A stretch of DNA of 64,000 nt, taken from contig JAEKDP010000010.1 in the NCBI GenBank assembly GCA_016521575.1, positions 62,001 to 126,000 of the forward strand, written 5' to 3'. This document shows positions 7,681 to 17,080 of the stretch, one piece after another. Each line of letters opens with the position of its first letter. Positions within the stretch are counted from its first letter, which is position 1. The translations under genes and the position numbers were made by a program. This DNA comes from Rhodobacteraceae bacterium F11138 (lineage in GTDB: Bacteria > Pseudomonadota > Alphaproteobacteria > Rhodobacterales > Rhodobacteraceae). Below the pieces are notes generated by a model. It made no database searches. It worked only from the letters and a program-made list of their open reading frames with translations, and had not been told where the DNA came from.

Positions 7681-8544
7681 ATGACAAAAAGATCAGGCAG
7701 CAAGGCACTGACATGGATGGCACTGAGTTCGGTGGTATTCGCGGCACCGGCGCTGGCAGATGAGTCCGCCAAACTGGTGGTGAACGATGAAATCGAAATG
7801 ATCACCGAAACTGACGCACCCGCCCATCTGGACGGGGCGCTGGGAACGATCCGTTCGGGCTGGACCTTCCGGACCTCGGAGACCCAGGTTCTGCAGATGG
7901 ATGATTTTGACAATCCCGGCATGATCTTTGTCGATCAGGCGTTGGACCAGTGGAACACCGTCGAGGGCAGCGCGGGCAAATCCTGCGCCAGTTGCCATGA
8001 CGATGTGGAAAGTTCAATGGCGGGGGTCCGGGCGGTGTACCCCAAGTGGAACGAGGAAGCCGAAGAGGTTCGCACACTGGTGATGCAGATCAACGATTGC
8101 CGTGAAAACCAGATGGGTGCGGAGCCGTTGAAATACACCAGTGGCAAGATGACCGCGATGGAGGCGTTGATCAGCGTTCAGTCGCGCGGCATGCCGGTGG
8201 ATGTGGCAATCGACGGTCCGGCCCAGTCGACATGGGAAAGGGGCAAGGACATCTATTACACCCGTTTCGGTCAGTTGGATCTGTCCTGTGCAAATTGCCA
8301 CGAGGACAATTACGACAACATGATCCGCGCCGACCACCTGAGCCAGGGCCAGATCAACGGCTTTCCGGTGTATCGTCTGAAAAACACCAAGCTGAACAAT
8401 GCGCATGCCCGGTTCAAGGGCTGCATTCGCGACACCCGCGCGGAAACGTTCAAGCCGGGCAGCGATGAATTTGTCGCCCTTGAGCTTTATGTTGCGAGCC
8501 GCGGCAATGGATTGTCGGTCGAAGCCCCGTCCGTCCGCAACTGA
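7681..8544 (+). CDS. soxA: SoxA, dihaem cytochrome c subunit of SoxXA
   Basis: A 287-residue periplasmic dihaem SoxA. The signal peptide ends near 'APALADE' (about residue 26). Two haem motifs are present: CASCH (C102-H106) and CANCH (C203-H207). C140 ('INDC') and C248 ('FKGCIRD') sit at the expected spacing for distal cysteine ligands; the latter would be the persulfide-modified catalytic cysteine of family structures. GGAGGAG precedes ATG 7681. The unit ends in a hairpin-T terminator before soxB. Confidence 0.95.
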   Translation: MTKRSGSKALTWMALSSVVFAAPALADESAKLVVNDEIEMITETDAPAHLDGALGTIRSGWTFRTSETQVLQMDDFDNPGMIFVDQALDQWNTVEGSAGKSCASCHDDVESSMAGVRAVYPKWNEEAEEVRTLVMQINDCRENQMGAEPLKYTSGKMTAMEALISVQSRGMPVDVAIDGPAQSTWERGKDIYYTRFGQLDLSCANCHEDNYDNMIRADHLSQGQINGFPVYRLKNTKLNNAHARFKGCIRDTRAETFKPGSDEFVALELYVASRGNGLSVEAPSVRN

Positions 8545-8551
8545 ACATATG

Positions 8552-8583
8552 ACCCCGCGCCGAACTGTCGGGGCGGGGTTTTT
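8552..8583 (+). terminator. Intrinsic terminator or attenuator between soxA and soxB
   Basis: ACCCCGC pairs with GCGGGGT (8573-8579) and CCG with CGG around a six-base loop, giving a stem with one internal mismatch, followed by five T residues (8579-8583). It divides the sox run into soxXYZA and soxBCD transcription units, or attenuates read-through. Confidence 0.7.
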
Positions 8584-8594
8584 CGTCGATATAT

Positions 8595-8616
8595 AATTCA
8601 CACATGCGAATGTGTG
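8595..8616. promoter_or_regulatory. Candidate SoxR operator upstream of soxB
   Basis: AATTCACACATGCGAATG (8595-8612) matches the AATTC-N8-GAAT form of the 6251 site. It overlaps a second inverted repeat, CACACAT-GCGA-ATGTGTG (8599-8616). It lies between the soxA terminator and the soxB start, implying a separately regulated soxBCD promoter. Confidence 0.55.
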
Positions 8617-8639
8617 TTTTGGGAAAGAAAGACAGCTTC

Positions 8640-10337
8640 ATGATCTCACGGCGCGATTTTCTGCAGGTTTCGATGGCCGCTTCGGCCATGTATGGCGCAT
8701 CGGGTTTCGGCAATTGGGCGCGGTTGGCGGCGCAACAGGCGCTGACCCAGGATCAGCTGCTGGAATTCGACACCTTCGGCAATGTCAGTCTGATCCATGT
8801 CACGGACATTCACGCCCAGCTGAAACCGATCTATTTCCGCGAACCCGAAATCAACATCGGCGTCGGTGCGAACAAGGGGCAGGTGCCGCATGTGACCGGC
8901 GCGGATTTCCGTAAACTGTATGGCATCGCGGATGGAAGCCCTTCGGCGTATGCGTTGACCTATAACGATTTTGCCGCGCTGGCGCAGGGTTATGGCCGCG
9001 TCGGCGGGCTGGACAGGGTGGCGACCGTGATCAACGCGATCCGTGCCGCGCGCCCCGATGCCTTGCTTCTGGATGGGGGCGACACCTGGCACGGGTCGAT
9101 GACCTGCTACAAGACTGCCGGGCAGGACATGGTCAACGTGATGAACGCGTTGAAACCGGACGCGATGACATTCCACTGGGAGTTTACCCTGGGATCCGAG
9201 CGGGTGCAGGAAATCGTCGAGGGGCTGCCTTTTGCCGCGCTGGGACAGAACATTTTCGATGCCGAATGGGACGAACCGGCCGAATTGTTCAAGCCCTACA
9301 AGTTCTTTGAGCGCGGAGGCGTCAAGATCGCGGTCATCGGGCAAGCCTTCCCCTATATGCCCATTGCCAACCCCGGCTGGATGTTCCCGGAATACAGTTT
9401 CGGGATCCGGGATGAAAACATGCAGGCAATGGTCGACGAAGTGCGCGCGGCGGGCGCCGAACTGGTGGTCTGCCTGTCCCATAACGGGTTTGACGTGGAC
9501 AAGAAGATGGCCAGCCAGGTCAGCGGTATCGACGTGATCCTGTCCGGGCATACGCATGACGCGCTGCCCGAGCCGGTTCTGGTCGGGACGACCCATATCA
9601 TCGCCAGCGGCTCGAACGGCAAATTCGTCAGCCGGGTCGATCTGGATGTGCGCGACGGCCGTATGATGGGGCTGCGTCACAAGCTGATCCCGATCTTTTC
9701 CGACGTGATTGCGCCGGATGCCGAGATCGCCGCCCTGATCGACCAGCAACGCGCGCCCTATGCCGATGAGCTGGCCGAGGTGATCGGGCAGACGGACAGC
9801 CTGCTGTACCGGCGCGGCAACTTCAACGGGTCGTGGGACGATCTGATCTGCGATGCGCTGATGTCCGAGCGCGAGGCTGATATCGCCATGAGCCCGGGCG
9901 TGCGTTGGGGGACGTCCATTCTGCCCGGTCAGGACATCACCCGGGAAGACATTTTCAATGTCACCTCGATGACGTACCCCAATGCCTATCGCTCTGAAAT
10001 GACAGGGGAATTCATCAAGGTGATCCTTGAGGACGTGGGCGACAACATCTTCAACCCGGATCCCTATTACCAGCAGGGCGGCGACATGGTGCGCGTCGGC
10101 GGACTGGGATATCGCATCGACATCACCAAACCGCAGGGCGAACGCATCAGCGACATGACCCTGCTGAAAACCGGCGAGGCGATTGATCCCGCGAAATCCT
10201 ATGTGGTGTCCGGCTGGGCCAGCGTCAACGAAGGCACCGAGGGGCCTGCGATATGGGATGTGGTCGAAAACCATATCCGCAAACAGGGCACGGTCACGGT
10301 GGCCCCCAATACATCGGTTCAGGTGATCGGAGCCTGA
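8640..10337 (+). CDS. soxB: SoxB, dimanganese sulfate thiohydrolase
   Basis: A 565-residue periplasmic metallohydrolase of the 5'-nucleotidase superfamily that releases sulfate from SoxY-bound thiosulfonate. A Tat signal (ISRRDFLQV) supports the start at ATG 8640; an in-frame ATG at 8604 would lie inside the candidate operator. Metal-site motifs are 'VTDIHAQ' (D56, H58), 'LLDGGDTWHG' (D148), 'HWEFTLGSE' (H179), 'SHNG' (H281) and 'GHTHD' (H304, H306). The residue before HWEFT is F rather than the common G. The ribosome site is only a weak GGGAAAG about 13 bases upstream. 30 bases before soxC. Confidence 0.95.
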   Translation: MISRRDFLQVSMAASAMYGASGFGNWARLAAQQALTQDQLLEFDTFGNVSLIHVTDIHAQLKPIYFREPEINIGVGANKGQVPHVTGADFRKLYGIADGSPSAYALTYNDFAALAQGYGRVGGLDRVATVINAIRAARPDALLLDGGDTWHGSMTCYKTAGQDMVNVMNALKPDAMTFHWEFTLGSERVQEIVEGLPFAALGQNIFDAEWDEPAELFKPYKFFERGGVKIAVIGQAFPYMPIANPGWMFPEYSFGIRDENMQAMVDEVRAAGAELVVCLSHNGFDVDKKMASQVSGIDVILSGHTHDALPEPVLVGTTHIIASGSNGKFVSRVDLDVRDGRMMGLRHKLIPIFSDVIAPDAEIAALIDQQRAPYADELAEVIGQTDSLLYRRGNFNGSWDDLICDALMSEREADIAMSPGVRWGTSILPGQDITREDIFNVTSMTYPNAYRSEMTGEFIKVILEDVGDNIFNPDPYYQQGGDMVRVGGLGYRIDITKPQGERISDMTLLKTGEAIDPAKSYVVSGWASVNEGTEGPAIWDVVENHIRKQGTVTVAPNTSVQVIGA

Positions 10338-10367
10338 GCGACTGCAATAAGACAAGGAGCAGAACGC

Positions 10368-11636
10368 ATGACGTTTCGTTTCAAGGGCACGCGCCCATCC
10401 CGCCGCCAGTTCCTGGCCGGCGCTGCGACGGCGGGGGCAGGTGCGGTAACGGCCGCGACCGCCAAAGCGGCGGGCGACCCGCTGATCACCGAGCCTCTGT
10501 ATTGGGCGCAAGGTCTGGGCGAAGGTGTGGACGCCACCCCCTACGGTTTGCCGATCGAGTATGAATCAGACGTGGTCCGGCGCAATGTCGAATGGCTGAC
10601 GGCGGATACGATCAGTTCGATCAATTTCACGCCGATCCACGCGCTGGACGGTACGATCACGCCGCAGGGGTGCGCATTCGAGCGGCATCATTCCGGCGCG
10701 ATCGACCTGCCCAAGGAAGATTACCGGCTGATGATCAACGGGTTGGTGGATACGCCGCTGGTGTTCACCTATGGCGATCTCGAACGGTTCCCGCGGGAAA
10801 ATCATGTCTATTTCTGCGAATGCGCCGCCAATTCCGGGATGGAATGGGCCGGGGCGCAGTTGAATGGCGCACAGTTCACCCATGGCATGATCCACAACAT
10901 GGAATATACCGGCGTGCCGCTGCGTACCCTGCTGGAAGAAGCGGGCTATCAGACGGCGGGAAAATGGGTCTATGTCGAAGGGGCGGATGCCTCCAGCAAC
11001 GGGCGCTCGATCCCGATGGAGAAGGCGCTGGATGATGTTCTGGTCGCGTTCAAGGCCAACGGCGAGGCCCTGCGCATGGAGCATGGCTATCCGGTTCGGC
11101 TGGTGGTGCCGGGCTGGGAAGGCAACATGTGGGTGAAATGGCTGCGCCGGATCGAAGTCAGCGATGCGCCGGTCGAATCCCGCGAGGAAACCAGCAAATA
11201 CACCGATACGCTAGCCAATGGGATCAGCCGCAAATGGACCTGGGAGATGGACGCCAAATCGGTCATCACCAGCCCCAGCCCGCAGTCGCCGATACTGCAC
11301 GGCCCCGGCCCGCTGGTGATCACCGGACTGGCCTGGTCCGGACGCGGCGCGATCAAGCGCGTGGATGTCAGCAAGGACGGCGGCAAGACCTGGGAAACAG
11401 CCCGGCTGGCCAAGCCGGGCGAGCGTATGGCGCTGAGCCGGTTCTATCTGGACACCCAGTGGGACGGAGAGGAAATGCTGTTGCAGTCGCGTGCGATGGA
11501 TGAAACCGGCTACGTGCAGCCGACCAAGACCCAGTTGCGAGACGTGCGCGGGTTGAACTCGATCTATCACAATAACGGTATTCAAACCTGGTGGGTCAAA
11601 TCGGATGGAAAGGCGGAAAATGTCGAAGTTTCATAG
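10368..11636 (+). CDS. soxC: SoxC, molybdenum cofactor subunit of sulfane dehydrogenase
   Basis: A 422-residue periplasmic molybdoenzyme of the sulfite-oxidase family. A Tat signal (PSRRQFLAGAATAG) starts the protein. The molybdopterin domain contains the cysteine motif 'FCECAANSG', with C152 the probable molybdenum ligand. The C-terminal dimerisation domain includes 'GLAWSGRGAIKRVDVSKDGGKTW'. With SoxD it oxidises the SoxY-bound sulfane sulfur with release of six electrons, so the organism can oxidise thiosulfate fully without accumulating sulfur globules. AAGGAG precedes ATG 10368; its end overlaps soxD. Confidence 0.95.
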   Translation: MTFRFKGTRPSRRQFLAGAATAGAGAVTAATAKAAGDPLITEPLYWAQGLGEGVDATPYGLPIEYESDVVRRNVEWLTADTISSINFTPIHALDGTITPQGCAFERHHSGAIDLPKEDYRLMINGLVDTPLVFTYGDLERFPRENHVYFCECAANSGMEWAGAQLNGAQFTHGMIHNMEYTGVPLRTLLEEAGYQTAGKWVYVEGADASSNGRSIPMEKALDDVLVAFKANGEALRMEHGYPVRLVVPGWEGNMWVKWLRRIEVSDAPVESREETSKYTDTLANGISRKWTWEMDAKSVITSPSPQSPILHGPGPLVITGLAWSGRGAIKRVDVSKDGGKTWETARLAKPGERMALSRFYLDTQWDGEEMLLQSRAMDETGYVQPTKTQLRDVRGLNSIYHNNGIQTWWVKSDGKAENVEVS

Positions 11637-12258
11637 CATAACATTCGCTTCTTCAATTGTCGCTTTAACGCTTTGCGGGCCGTTGCAGGCGGAAAAATTC
11701 GGGCTGGGCCGGGCCGCGCTGCCTGACGAGATTGCCGCCTGGGATCTGGATGTGCATCCCGACGGCACCGGACTGCCCGAAGGATCCGGAGACGTGCTGA
11801 CCGGTGAAGAAGTGTTCGCCGAAAATTGCGCCTGGTGCCACGGCGACTTTGCCGAGGGCGTCGACAACTGGCCGAAACTCGCGGGCGGAATGGGCACGCT
11901 GGACCACGAAGATCCGCTCAAGACGGTGGGGTCATACTGGCCGTATCTGTCAACGACCTGGGACTACATCAACCGCTCGATGCCGTTTGGAAATGCCCAG
12001 AGCCTCACCCCGGACGAGGTCTATGGCATCGTGGCGTATATCCTGTATTCCAACGATCTGGTGGACGAGGATTTCGTGCTGTCCCGGGAAAATCTGACCC
12101 AGGTCGAAATGCCCAATGCAAACGGTTTCATCATTGATGACCGCAAGACGACCGAGGCGCATTTCGTGACGGACCCCTGCATGCAGGATTGCAAGGACAA
12201 GGTCGAAATCACCATGCGGGCGCGGGTGCTGGACGTGACACCCGACACGACAGAGTGA
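11620..12258 (+). CDS. soxD: SoxD, monohaem cytochrome c subunit of sulfane dehydrogenase
   Basis: A 212-residue exported cytochrome. The signal peptide is MSKFHSITFASSIVALTLCGPLQA. One haem motif, CAWCH (C70-H74), and a probable methionine ligand in 'INRSMPFGNAQ' (M121) define the domain. The tail 'PNANGFIIDDRKTTE...PCMQDCK' is typical of SoxD. Paracoccus SoxD is a roughly 380-residue dihaem protein; this one is short with a single haem. The ATG at 11620 overlaps soxC by 17 bases; an in-frame ATG at 11605 is possible. No soxE, soxF or later sox genes follow. Confidence 0.9.
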   Translation: MSKFHSITFASSIVALTLCGPLQAEKFGLGRAALPDEIAAWDLDVHPDGTGLPEGSGDVLTGEEVFAENCAWCHGDFAEGVDNWPKLAGGMGTLDHEDPLKTVGSYWPYLSTTWDYINRSMPFGNAQSLTPDEVYGIVAYILYSNDLVDEDFVLSRENLTQVEMPNANGFIIDDRKTTEAHFVTDPCMQDCKDKVEITMRARVLDVTPDTTE

Positions 12259-12281
12259 ACCCGCAGTCGCGGTGCGGCCGG

Positions 12282-12361
12282 GAAGGCTGCGCCGGGGCGA
12301 TCCCTGCAATATGACTCCGGCGCACGCCCTGTAAGAACCGTTTCCGAAGGCTGCGCCGGAG
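12282..12361. repeat. Repeated hairpin element downstream of soxD
   Basis: GAAGGCTGCGCCGG occurs at 12282-12295 and again at 12346-12359. Between them CTCCGGCGCA (12315-12324) is perfectly complementary to TGCGCCGGAG (12352-12361) and, with one G-T pair, to TGCGCCGGGG (12288-12297). Two mutually exclusive hairpins are therefore possible. No T-tract follows. It probably stabilises or ends the sox transcript; that is inference. Confidence 0.5.
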
Positions 12362-12498
12362 CGGCCAGCGACGGTTGGCTTGTTCAGGGCAGAATGGACT
12401 CGGTGCGCCGTTTGTGGCAAAGTTCAACCTATTATTGAAAGGCCAAAGGGTATCACCCGTGGGCTTCTATTTTGAACAAGCCATTGGGAGGGAACAGG

Positions 12499-13191
12499 AT
12501 GTTCACCAAACCAAACCGCGACGTCGATCGCGTTTTCCTGCATTGCTCGGCGTCTGACAACCCATCCCACGACAACGTTGCAACCATGCGGCAATGGCAC
12601 AAGGCGCGCGGCTGGAGCGATGTCGGCTATCATCTGTTCATCCGCAAAAGCGGTCAGCTCGAAGCCGGTCGGCCGCTGGAAAAGACGCCGGCGGCGCAAA
12701 GGGGCAACAATCGTGGAACGATTGCGATCTGCCTGCATGGGTTGGACGAAGAAAAGTTCACCGAGGCGCAATTTGACACCCTGCGGTCGCTTTGTGTCCA
12801 GATCAACAACGCCTACAAGGGCGACCTGACGTTTCACGGCCATCGTGAAGTGGCGGCCAAGGCCTGTCCTGTTTTCGACTACAAGGCCGTGCTGAAACTG
12901 GATCGGTTCGGCCGTCTGGGGCTGACCGGGGCGGCGGTTCAGGATCTGGTCGATACCGATACCCGCGTGCCGGACGACATGCCGGTTTTGCGGCGGGGTT
13001 GCCGGGGACCCGCCGTGGCCCTGTTGCAAAAGCAGTTGTTGCTTAAGGATGATGGCATTTTCGGCCCCAGAACCGAGGACACGGTGCGCGATTTCCAATC
13101 TGCGCACGGCCTTGCGCGGGATGGGGTCGTGGGCGCGATGACCTGGAAGAAAATCCTGGACAACGACCACATCGAACATTTCGACGAATAG
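12499..13191 (+). CDS. Phage-type N-acetylmuramoyl-L-alanine amidase with peptidoglycan-binding domain
   Basis: A 230-residue T7-lysozyme-like amidase (Amidase_2). Probable zinc ligands are H15 ('VFLHCSAS'), H113 ('LTFHGHREV') and C123 ('KACPVFD'), with the phage-like 'QWHKARGWSDVGYHLFIRKSGQ' block. A PG_binding_1 domain follows at about 150-220 ('LRRGCRGPAVALLQKQL' to 'VVGAMTWKKIL'). No signal peptide is visible, as in phage endolysins that need a holin. Start ATG 12499 follows GGGAGGGAACAGG. No holin, capsid or integrase gene is nearby. It may be a domesticated endolysin or a gene-transfer-agent lysis gene; undecided. Confidence 0.8.
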   Translation: MFTKPNRDVDRVFLHCSASDNPSHDNVATMRQWHKARGWSDVGYHLFIRKSGQLEAGRPLEKTPAAQRGNNRGTIAICLHGLDEEKFTEAQFDTLRSLCVQINNAYKGDLTFHGHREVAAKACPVFDYKAVLKLDRFGRLGLTGAAVQDLVDTDTRVPDDMPVLRRGCRGPAVALLQKQLLLKDDGIFGPRTEDTVRDFQSAHGLARDGVVGAMTWKKILDNDHIEHFDE

Positions 13192-13339
13192 CCAGGGATT
13201 GAAACATCCTGCCAAATGCCGCGTCCGGACCACGGGCGCGCGTGCTGCCCCTTGCAGCGCCCGGATGGCGATACTAAGACTCTGCTAACGCATCACCGGG
13301 TATGGTCCCGATCCATCCAGAACAAGCAGGCAGGCACAG

Positions 13340-13972
13340 ATGTTTGATCCCACAGAAACCTACATGAACACGCTCGTCCCCATGGTGGTCGAACAGACCA
13401 GCCGCGGTGAACGGGCGTATGACATCTTTTCACGCTTGTTGAAGGAACGGATCATTTTCATCAATGGTCCGATTCACGACGGCATGAGCCATCTTGTGGT
13501 GGCGCAGCTTCTGCATCTGGAAGCGGAGAACCCGACCAAGGAAATCAGCATCTATATCAACAGCCCCGGCGGTGTGGTGACCAGCGGGCTGTCGATCTAT
13601 GACACGATGCAGTATATCAAGCCCAAGGTCAGCACCTTGTGCATCGGTCAGGCGGCCTCGATGGGGTCGGTGTTGCTGGCCGGTGGCGAGGCGGGCATGC
13701 GGTTCTCGTTGCCGAACAGCCGGATCATGGTGCACCAGCCCAGCGGCGGCTATCAGGGTCAGGCCAGCGACATCATGATTCACGCGGCCGAGACCCAGAA
13801 ATTGAAGGACCGGTTGTATGACATTTACGTCAAACATACCGGCCAGACCAAGAAGGCGGTTGAAAAGGCGCTGGATCGCGATAACTTCATGTCCCCGGAA
13901 GAAGCCAAGGACTGGGGCCACATTGACGAGATCGTCACCAGCCGGGACAAGGGTGACGGCGAAAGCACCTAG
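13340..13972 (+). CDS. clpP: ATP-dependent Clp protease proteolytic subunit ClpP
   Basis: A 210-residue serine peptidase forming the tetradecameric Clp chamber. The catalytic triad is S107 ('[11 protein letters not shown]'), H132 ('IMVHQPSGG') and D181 ('LDRDNFMS'). The N-terminus '[26 protein letters not shown]' and 'IYINSPGG' are invariant family features. clpX follows 154 bases downstream in the same direction, the usual pairing. A separate promoter before clpX is possible in that gap. Confidence 0.98.
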   Translation: MFDPTETYMNTLVPMVVEQTSRGERAYDIFSRLLKERIIFINGPIHDGMSHLVVAQLLHLEAENPTKEISIYINSPGGVVTSGLSIYDTMQYIKPKVSTLCIGQAASMGSVLLAGGEAGMRFSLPNSRIMVHQPSGGYQGQASDIMIHAAETQKLKDRLYDIYVKHTGQTKKAVEKALDRDNFMSPEEAKDWGHIDEIVTSRDKGDGEST

Positions 13973-14126
13973 CGCACGGGCCGGTGGCGGGCGGATCGCA
14001 GTTCTGCGGGTGGCCACGTTTTGCGATTGTGGTGACCTGTTCACTGGCCTAAGCTGCCCCGAAGTGGGTGAAACCGCTCTGTGACATGCAGGGCGACGTC
14101 GAAAATCGAAGCCGGAAAGGTTGATC

Positions 14127-15395
<1,269 letters not shown>

Positions 15396-15398
15396 CCC

Positions 15399-15761
15399 AT
15401 GGCGATCCGACGGATATCTTCGGGCGGCATGTACGAATCCAGGGTCGGCTATTGCCGCGCGGTGGTGGCAGGCGGGTTCGTTCATGTCGCGGGCACGGTC
15501 GGGCAGGGCGATACCGTGGTCGATCAGTGCCGTTCGGCGCTGGCGATCATCGAAACGGCGTTGACCGAGGCCGGGGCGGGGTTTTCCGACGTGGTGCGGG
15601 TGATATATATGTTGCCCGATCGCGCCGAGTTCGAACCGTGCTGGCCGATTCTGTCGGAAACCTTCGGGGACAATCCACCTGCCGCCACAATGATCGAATG
15701 CGGCCTCATCGACCCGAAGTACCGCATCGAGATCGAAGTGACCGCAGCCCTGCCGACTTGA
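15399..15761 (+). CDS. RidA-family protein
   Basis: A 120-residue protein of the YjgF/YER057c/UK114 (Rid) family. Features include 'RAVVAGGFVHVAGTVGQGDTVVDQCRSAL', 'VVRVIYMLPDRAEF' and the C-terminal 'PPAATMIECGLIDPKYRIEIEVTA'. Canonical RidA hydrolyses reactive enamine/imine intermediates from PLP enzymes, using a C-terminal arginine; one is present in 'KYRIEIE', but this looks like a divergent subgroup whose substrate is unknown. It starts three bases after clpX, so it is presumably cotranscribed. Confidence 0.85.
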   Translation: MAIRRISSGGMYESRVGYCRAVVAGGFVHVAGTVGQGDTVVDQCRSALAIIETALTEAGAGFSDVVRVIYMLPDRAEFEPCWPILSETFGDNPPAATMIECGLIDPKYRIEIEVTAALPT

Positions 15762-15857
15762 TTCAATATGGGGCCGATCGGCGCATACGGCGTATCGATA
15801 TCTGGACGTCGGTCGGGATTTGCGTCATATCGGATCACAAGCTAACCGGAGACAGCC

Positions 15858-16241
15858 ATGGGCATTCTGAACTCGATCTTGCGCGCCTTCACCTGGTGGG
15901 ACGGACAGACTCTGAACACCCAGATCTTCACCTGGCGCAAAGGCGTCAAGGTGGGCGAAGACGATCAGGGCAATGTGTTCTACCGGAACGGGGATGACAG
16001 CAAGCGTTGGGTCATCTTCAACGGTGAAGTCGAGGCCAGCCGCGTCAGCCCGGACTGGCATGGTTGGCTGCATCGGACCTGGGATGAGCCGCCGACCGAC
16101 AAGCCGCTGGCACACAAGTCATGGGAAATTCCGCATCAGGAAAACCTGACCGGGACCCCGTTGGCCTATGCCCCGCCCGGGTCGCTGCGACGCAAGGAAC
16201 CGGCCCCGATCAGCGACTATGAGGCGTGGAGTCCCGAGTAA
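15858..16241 (+). CDS. NADH:ubiquinone oxidoreductase NDUFA12-family subunit
   Basis: A 127-residue complex I supernumerary subunit, homologous to mitochondrial NDUFA12 (B17.2) and characteristic of alphaproteobacterial complex I. The core is 'RRAFTWWDG'-like near the N-terminus, then '[15 protein letters not shown]', '[25 protein letters not shown]' and 'PPTDKPL'. It sits on the matrix/cytoplasmic face near the hydrophilic arm in known structures. It is encoded away from the nuo operon and followed 24 bases later by mlaD, the usual alphaproteobacterial arrangement. Confidence 0.93.
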   Translation: MGILNSILRAFTWWDGQTLNTQIFTWRKGVKVGEDDQGNVFYRNGDDSKRWVIFNGEVEASRVSPDWHGWLHRTWDEPPTDKPLAHKSWEIPHQENLTGTPLAYAPPGSLRRKEPAPISDYEAWSPE

Positions 16242-16265
16242 CGGGCGCAACAGACGGAGCGCGAG

Positions 16266-16718
16266 ATGTCGCACAATACCACCGAAATCATGGTCGGGGG
16301 CGCGGTACTGGCCGGTGCTTTGGCGTTTGCAATCTATGCGGGGCAGGCGACGGGATTGTCCGGAGGCGCCGGTGGCTATGAGTTGAACGCCAGTTTCCGC
16401 TCGCTTGAAGGGGTTGGCGTCGGGACCGACGTGCGTTTGGCCGGGGTCAAGATCGGCACCGTGACGGGCGTTGATCTGAACCCGCAGACCTATCGCGCCG
16501 ACACGCGGTTTTCGGTGCAAAGCGGTGTGGAAATACCGGATGACAGCGCGGCGGTGGTTGCCTCCGAAGGCTTGCTGGGCGGCAACTTTCTGGAAATCGT
16601 GCCCGGCGGATCCGAATTCTATTTTGATCCCGGTGATTCGGTCGAAGACACACAAGGTGCGGTCAGCCTGATTTCTCTGTTGATCAAATTCGTTGCAGGA
16701 AGCGGGGAAGAAGGGTGA
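16266..16718 (+). CDS. mlaD: MlaD, substrate-binding MCE protein of the phospholipid transport system
   Basis: A 150-residue protein with one N-terminal transmembrane helix ('IMVGGAVLAGALAFAIYAG') and one MCE domain ('YELNASFRSLEGVGVGTDVRLAGVKIGTVTGVDL', then 'SEGLLGGNFLEIVPGG'). MlaD forms a periplasmic hexamer in the MlaFEDB complex that shuttles phospholipids between membranes. The C-terminus is hydrophobic ('AVSLISLLIKFV'), matching the helix that lines the channel. mlaEF are not adjacent. Its stop overlaps the next start as GTGA. Confidence 0.92.
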   Translation: MSHNTTEIMVGGAVLAGALAFAIYAGQATGLSGGAGGYELNASFRSLEGVGVGTDVRLAGVKIGTVTGVDLNPQTYRADTRFSVQSGVEIPDDSAAVVASEGLLGGNFLEIVPGGSEFYFDPGDSVEDTQGAVSLISLLIKFVAGSGEEG

Positions 16719-17080
16719 TCCGGGCACTGGCTGTCGGTCTGTTGCTTGCCGCCGTCTCGCTGCCGCTGCAGGCCCAGCAAGATGCGCAGTCGGGTCTGGG
16801 CGCGGTGCTGCGCGGGCTGGACAAGGTCAATGGCCGCACCGTCGATGTCGAAATCGTCACCGGAGGCTTTGGCCGGGTCTTTGGTCTGAGCGTCGAGCTG
16901 GCCGATTGCCGGTATCCGGCAAACAACCCCACGGGCGATGCCTTTGCCTTTCTGACCATCCGTGACAGCGGCCAGCGCGACGTCCGGTTCCAGGGCTGGA
17001 TGATTGCATCCTCGCCGGCGTTGAACGCGCTGGATCACAGTCGCTATGACGTCTGGGTGTTGCGCTGTATCACCTCATAG
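16715..17080 (+). CDS. DUF2155 domain-containing exported protein
   Basis: A 121-residue protein with a signal peptide (MIRALAVGLLLAAVSLPLQAQ) and a DUF2155 domain ('KVNGRTVDVEIVTGGFGRVFGLSVELADCRYP' and 'VRFQGWMIASSPALNALDHSRYDVWVLRC'). The two cysteines at either end of the domain could form a disulfide. Function unknown; it is conserved in alphaproteobacteria next to mlaD and NDUFA12, suggesting an envelope role. GTG start at 16715 is coupled to the mlaD stop. Its last 37 bases overlap the end of aat on the other strand. Confidence 0.87.
   Translation: MIRALAVGLLLAAVSLPLQAQQDAQSGLGAVLRGLDKVNGRTVDVEIVTGGFGRVFGLSVELADCRYPANNPTGDAFAFLTIRDSGQRDVRFQGWMIASSPALNALDHSRYDVWVLRCITS

Noticed and set aside
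8646-10511. Long frame (621 codons) opposite soxB
   Set aside because: Antisense shadow of soxB; no family features and no ribosome site.
12259-13200. A prophage or gene transfer agent cluster around the endolysin
   Set aside because: No capsid, tail, terminase, holin or integrase gene on either side.
13251-13280. Heat-shock (sigma-32) promoter before clpP
   Set aside because: CTTG is present but the downstream box does not match a sigma-32 -10 element; a plain sigma-70 reading (TTGCAG, 17 bases, TAAGAC) is equally weak.
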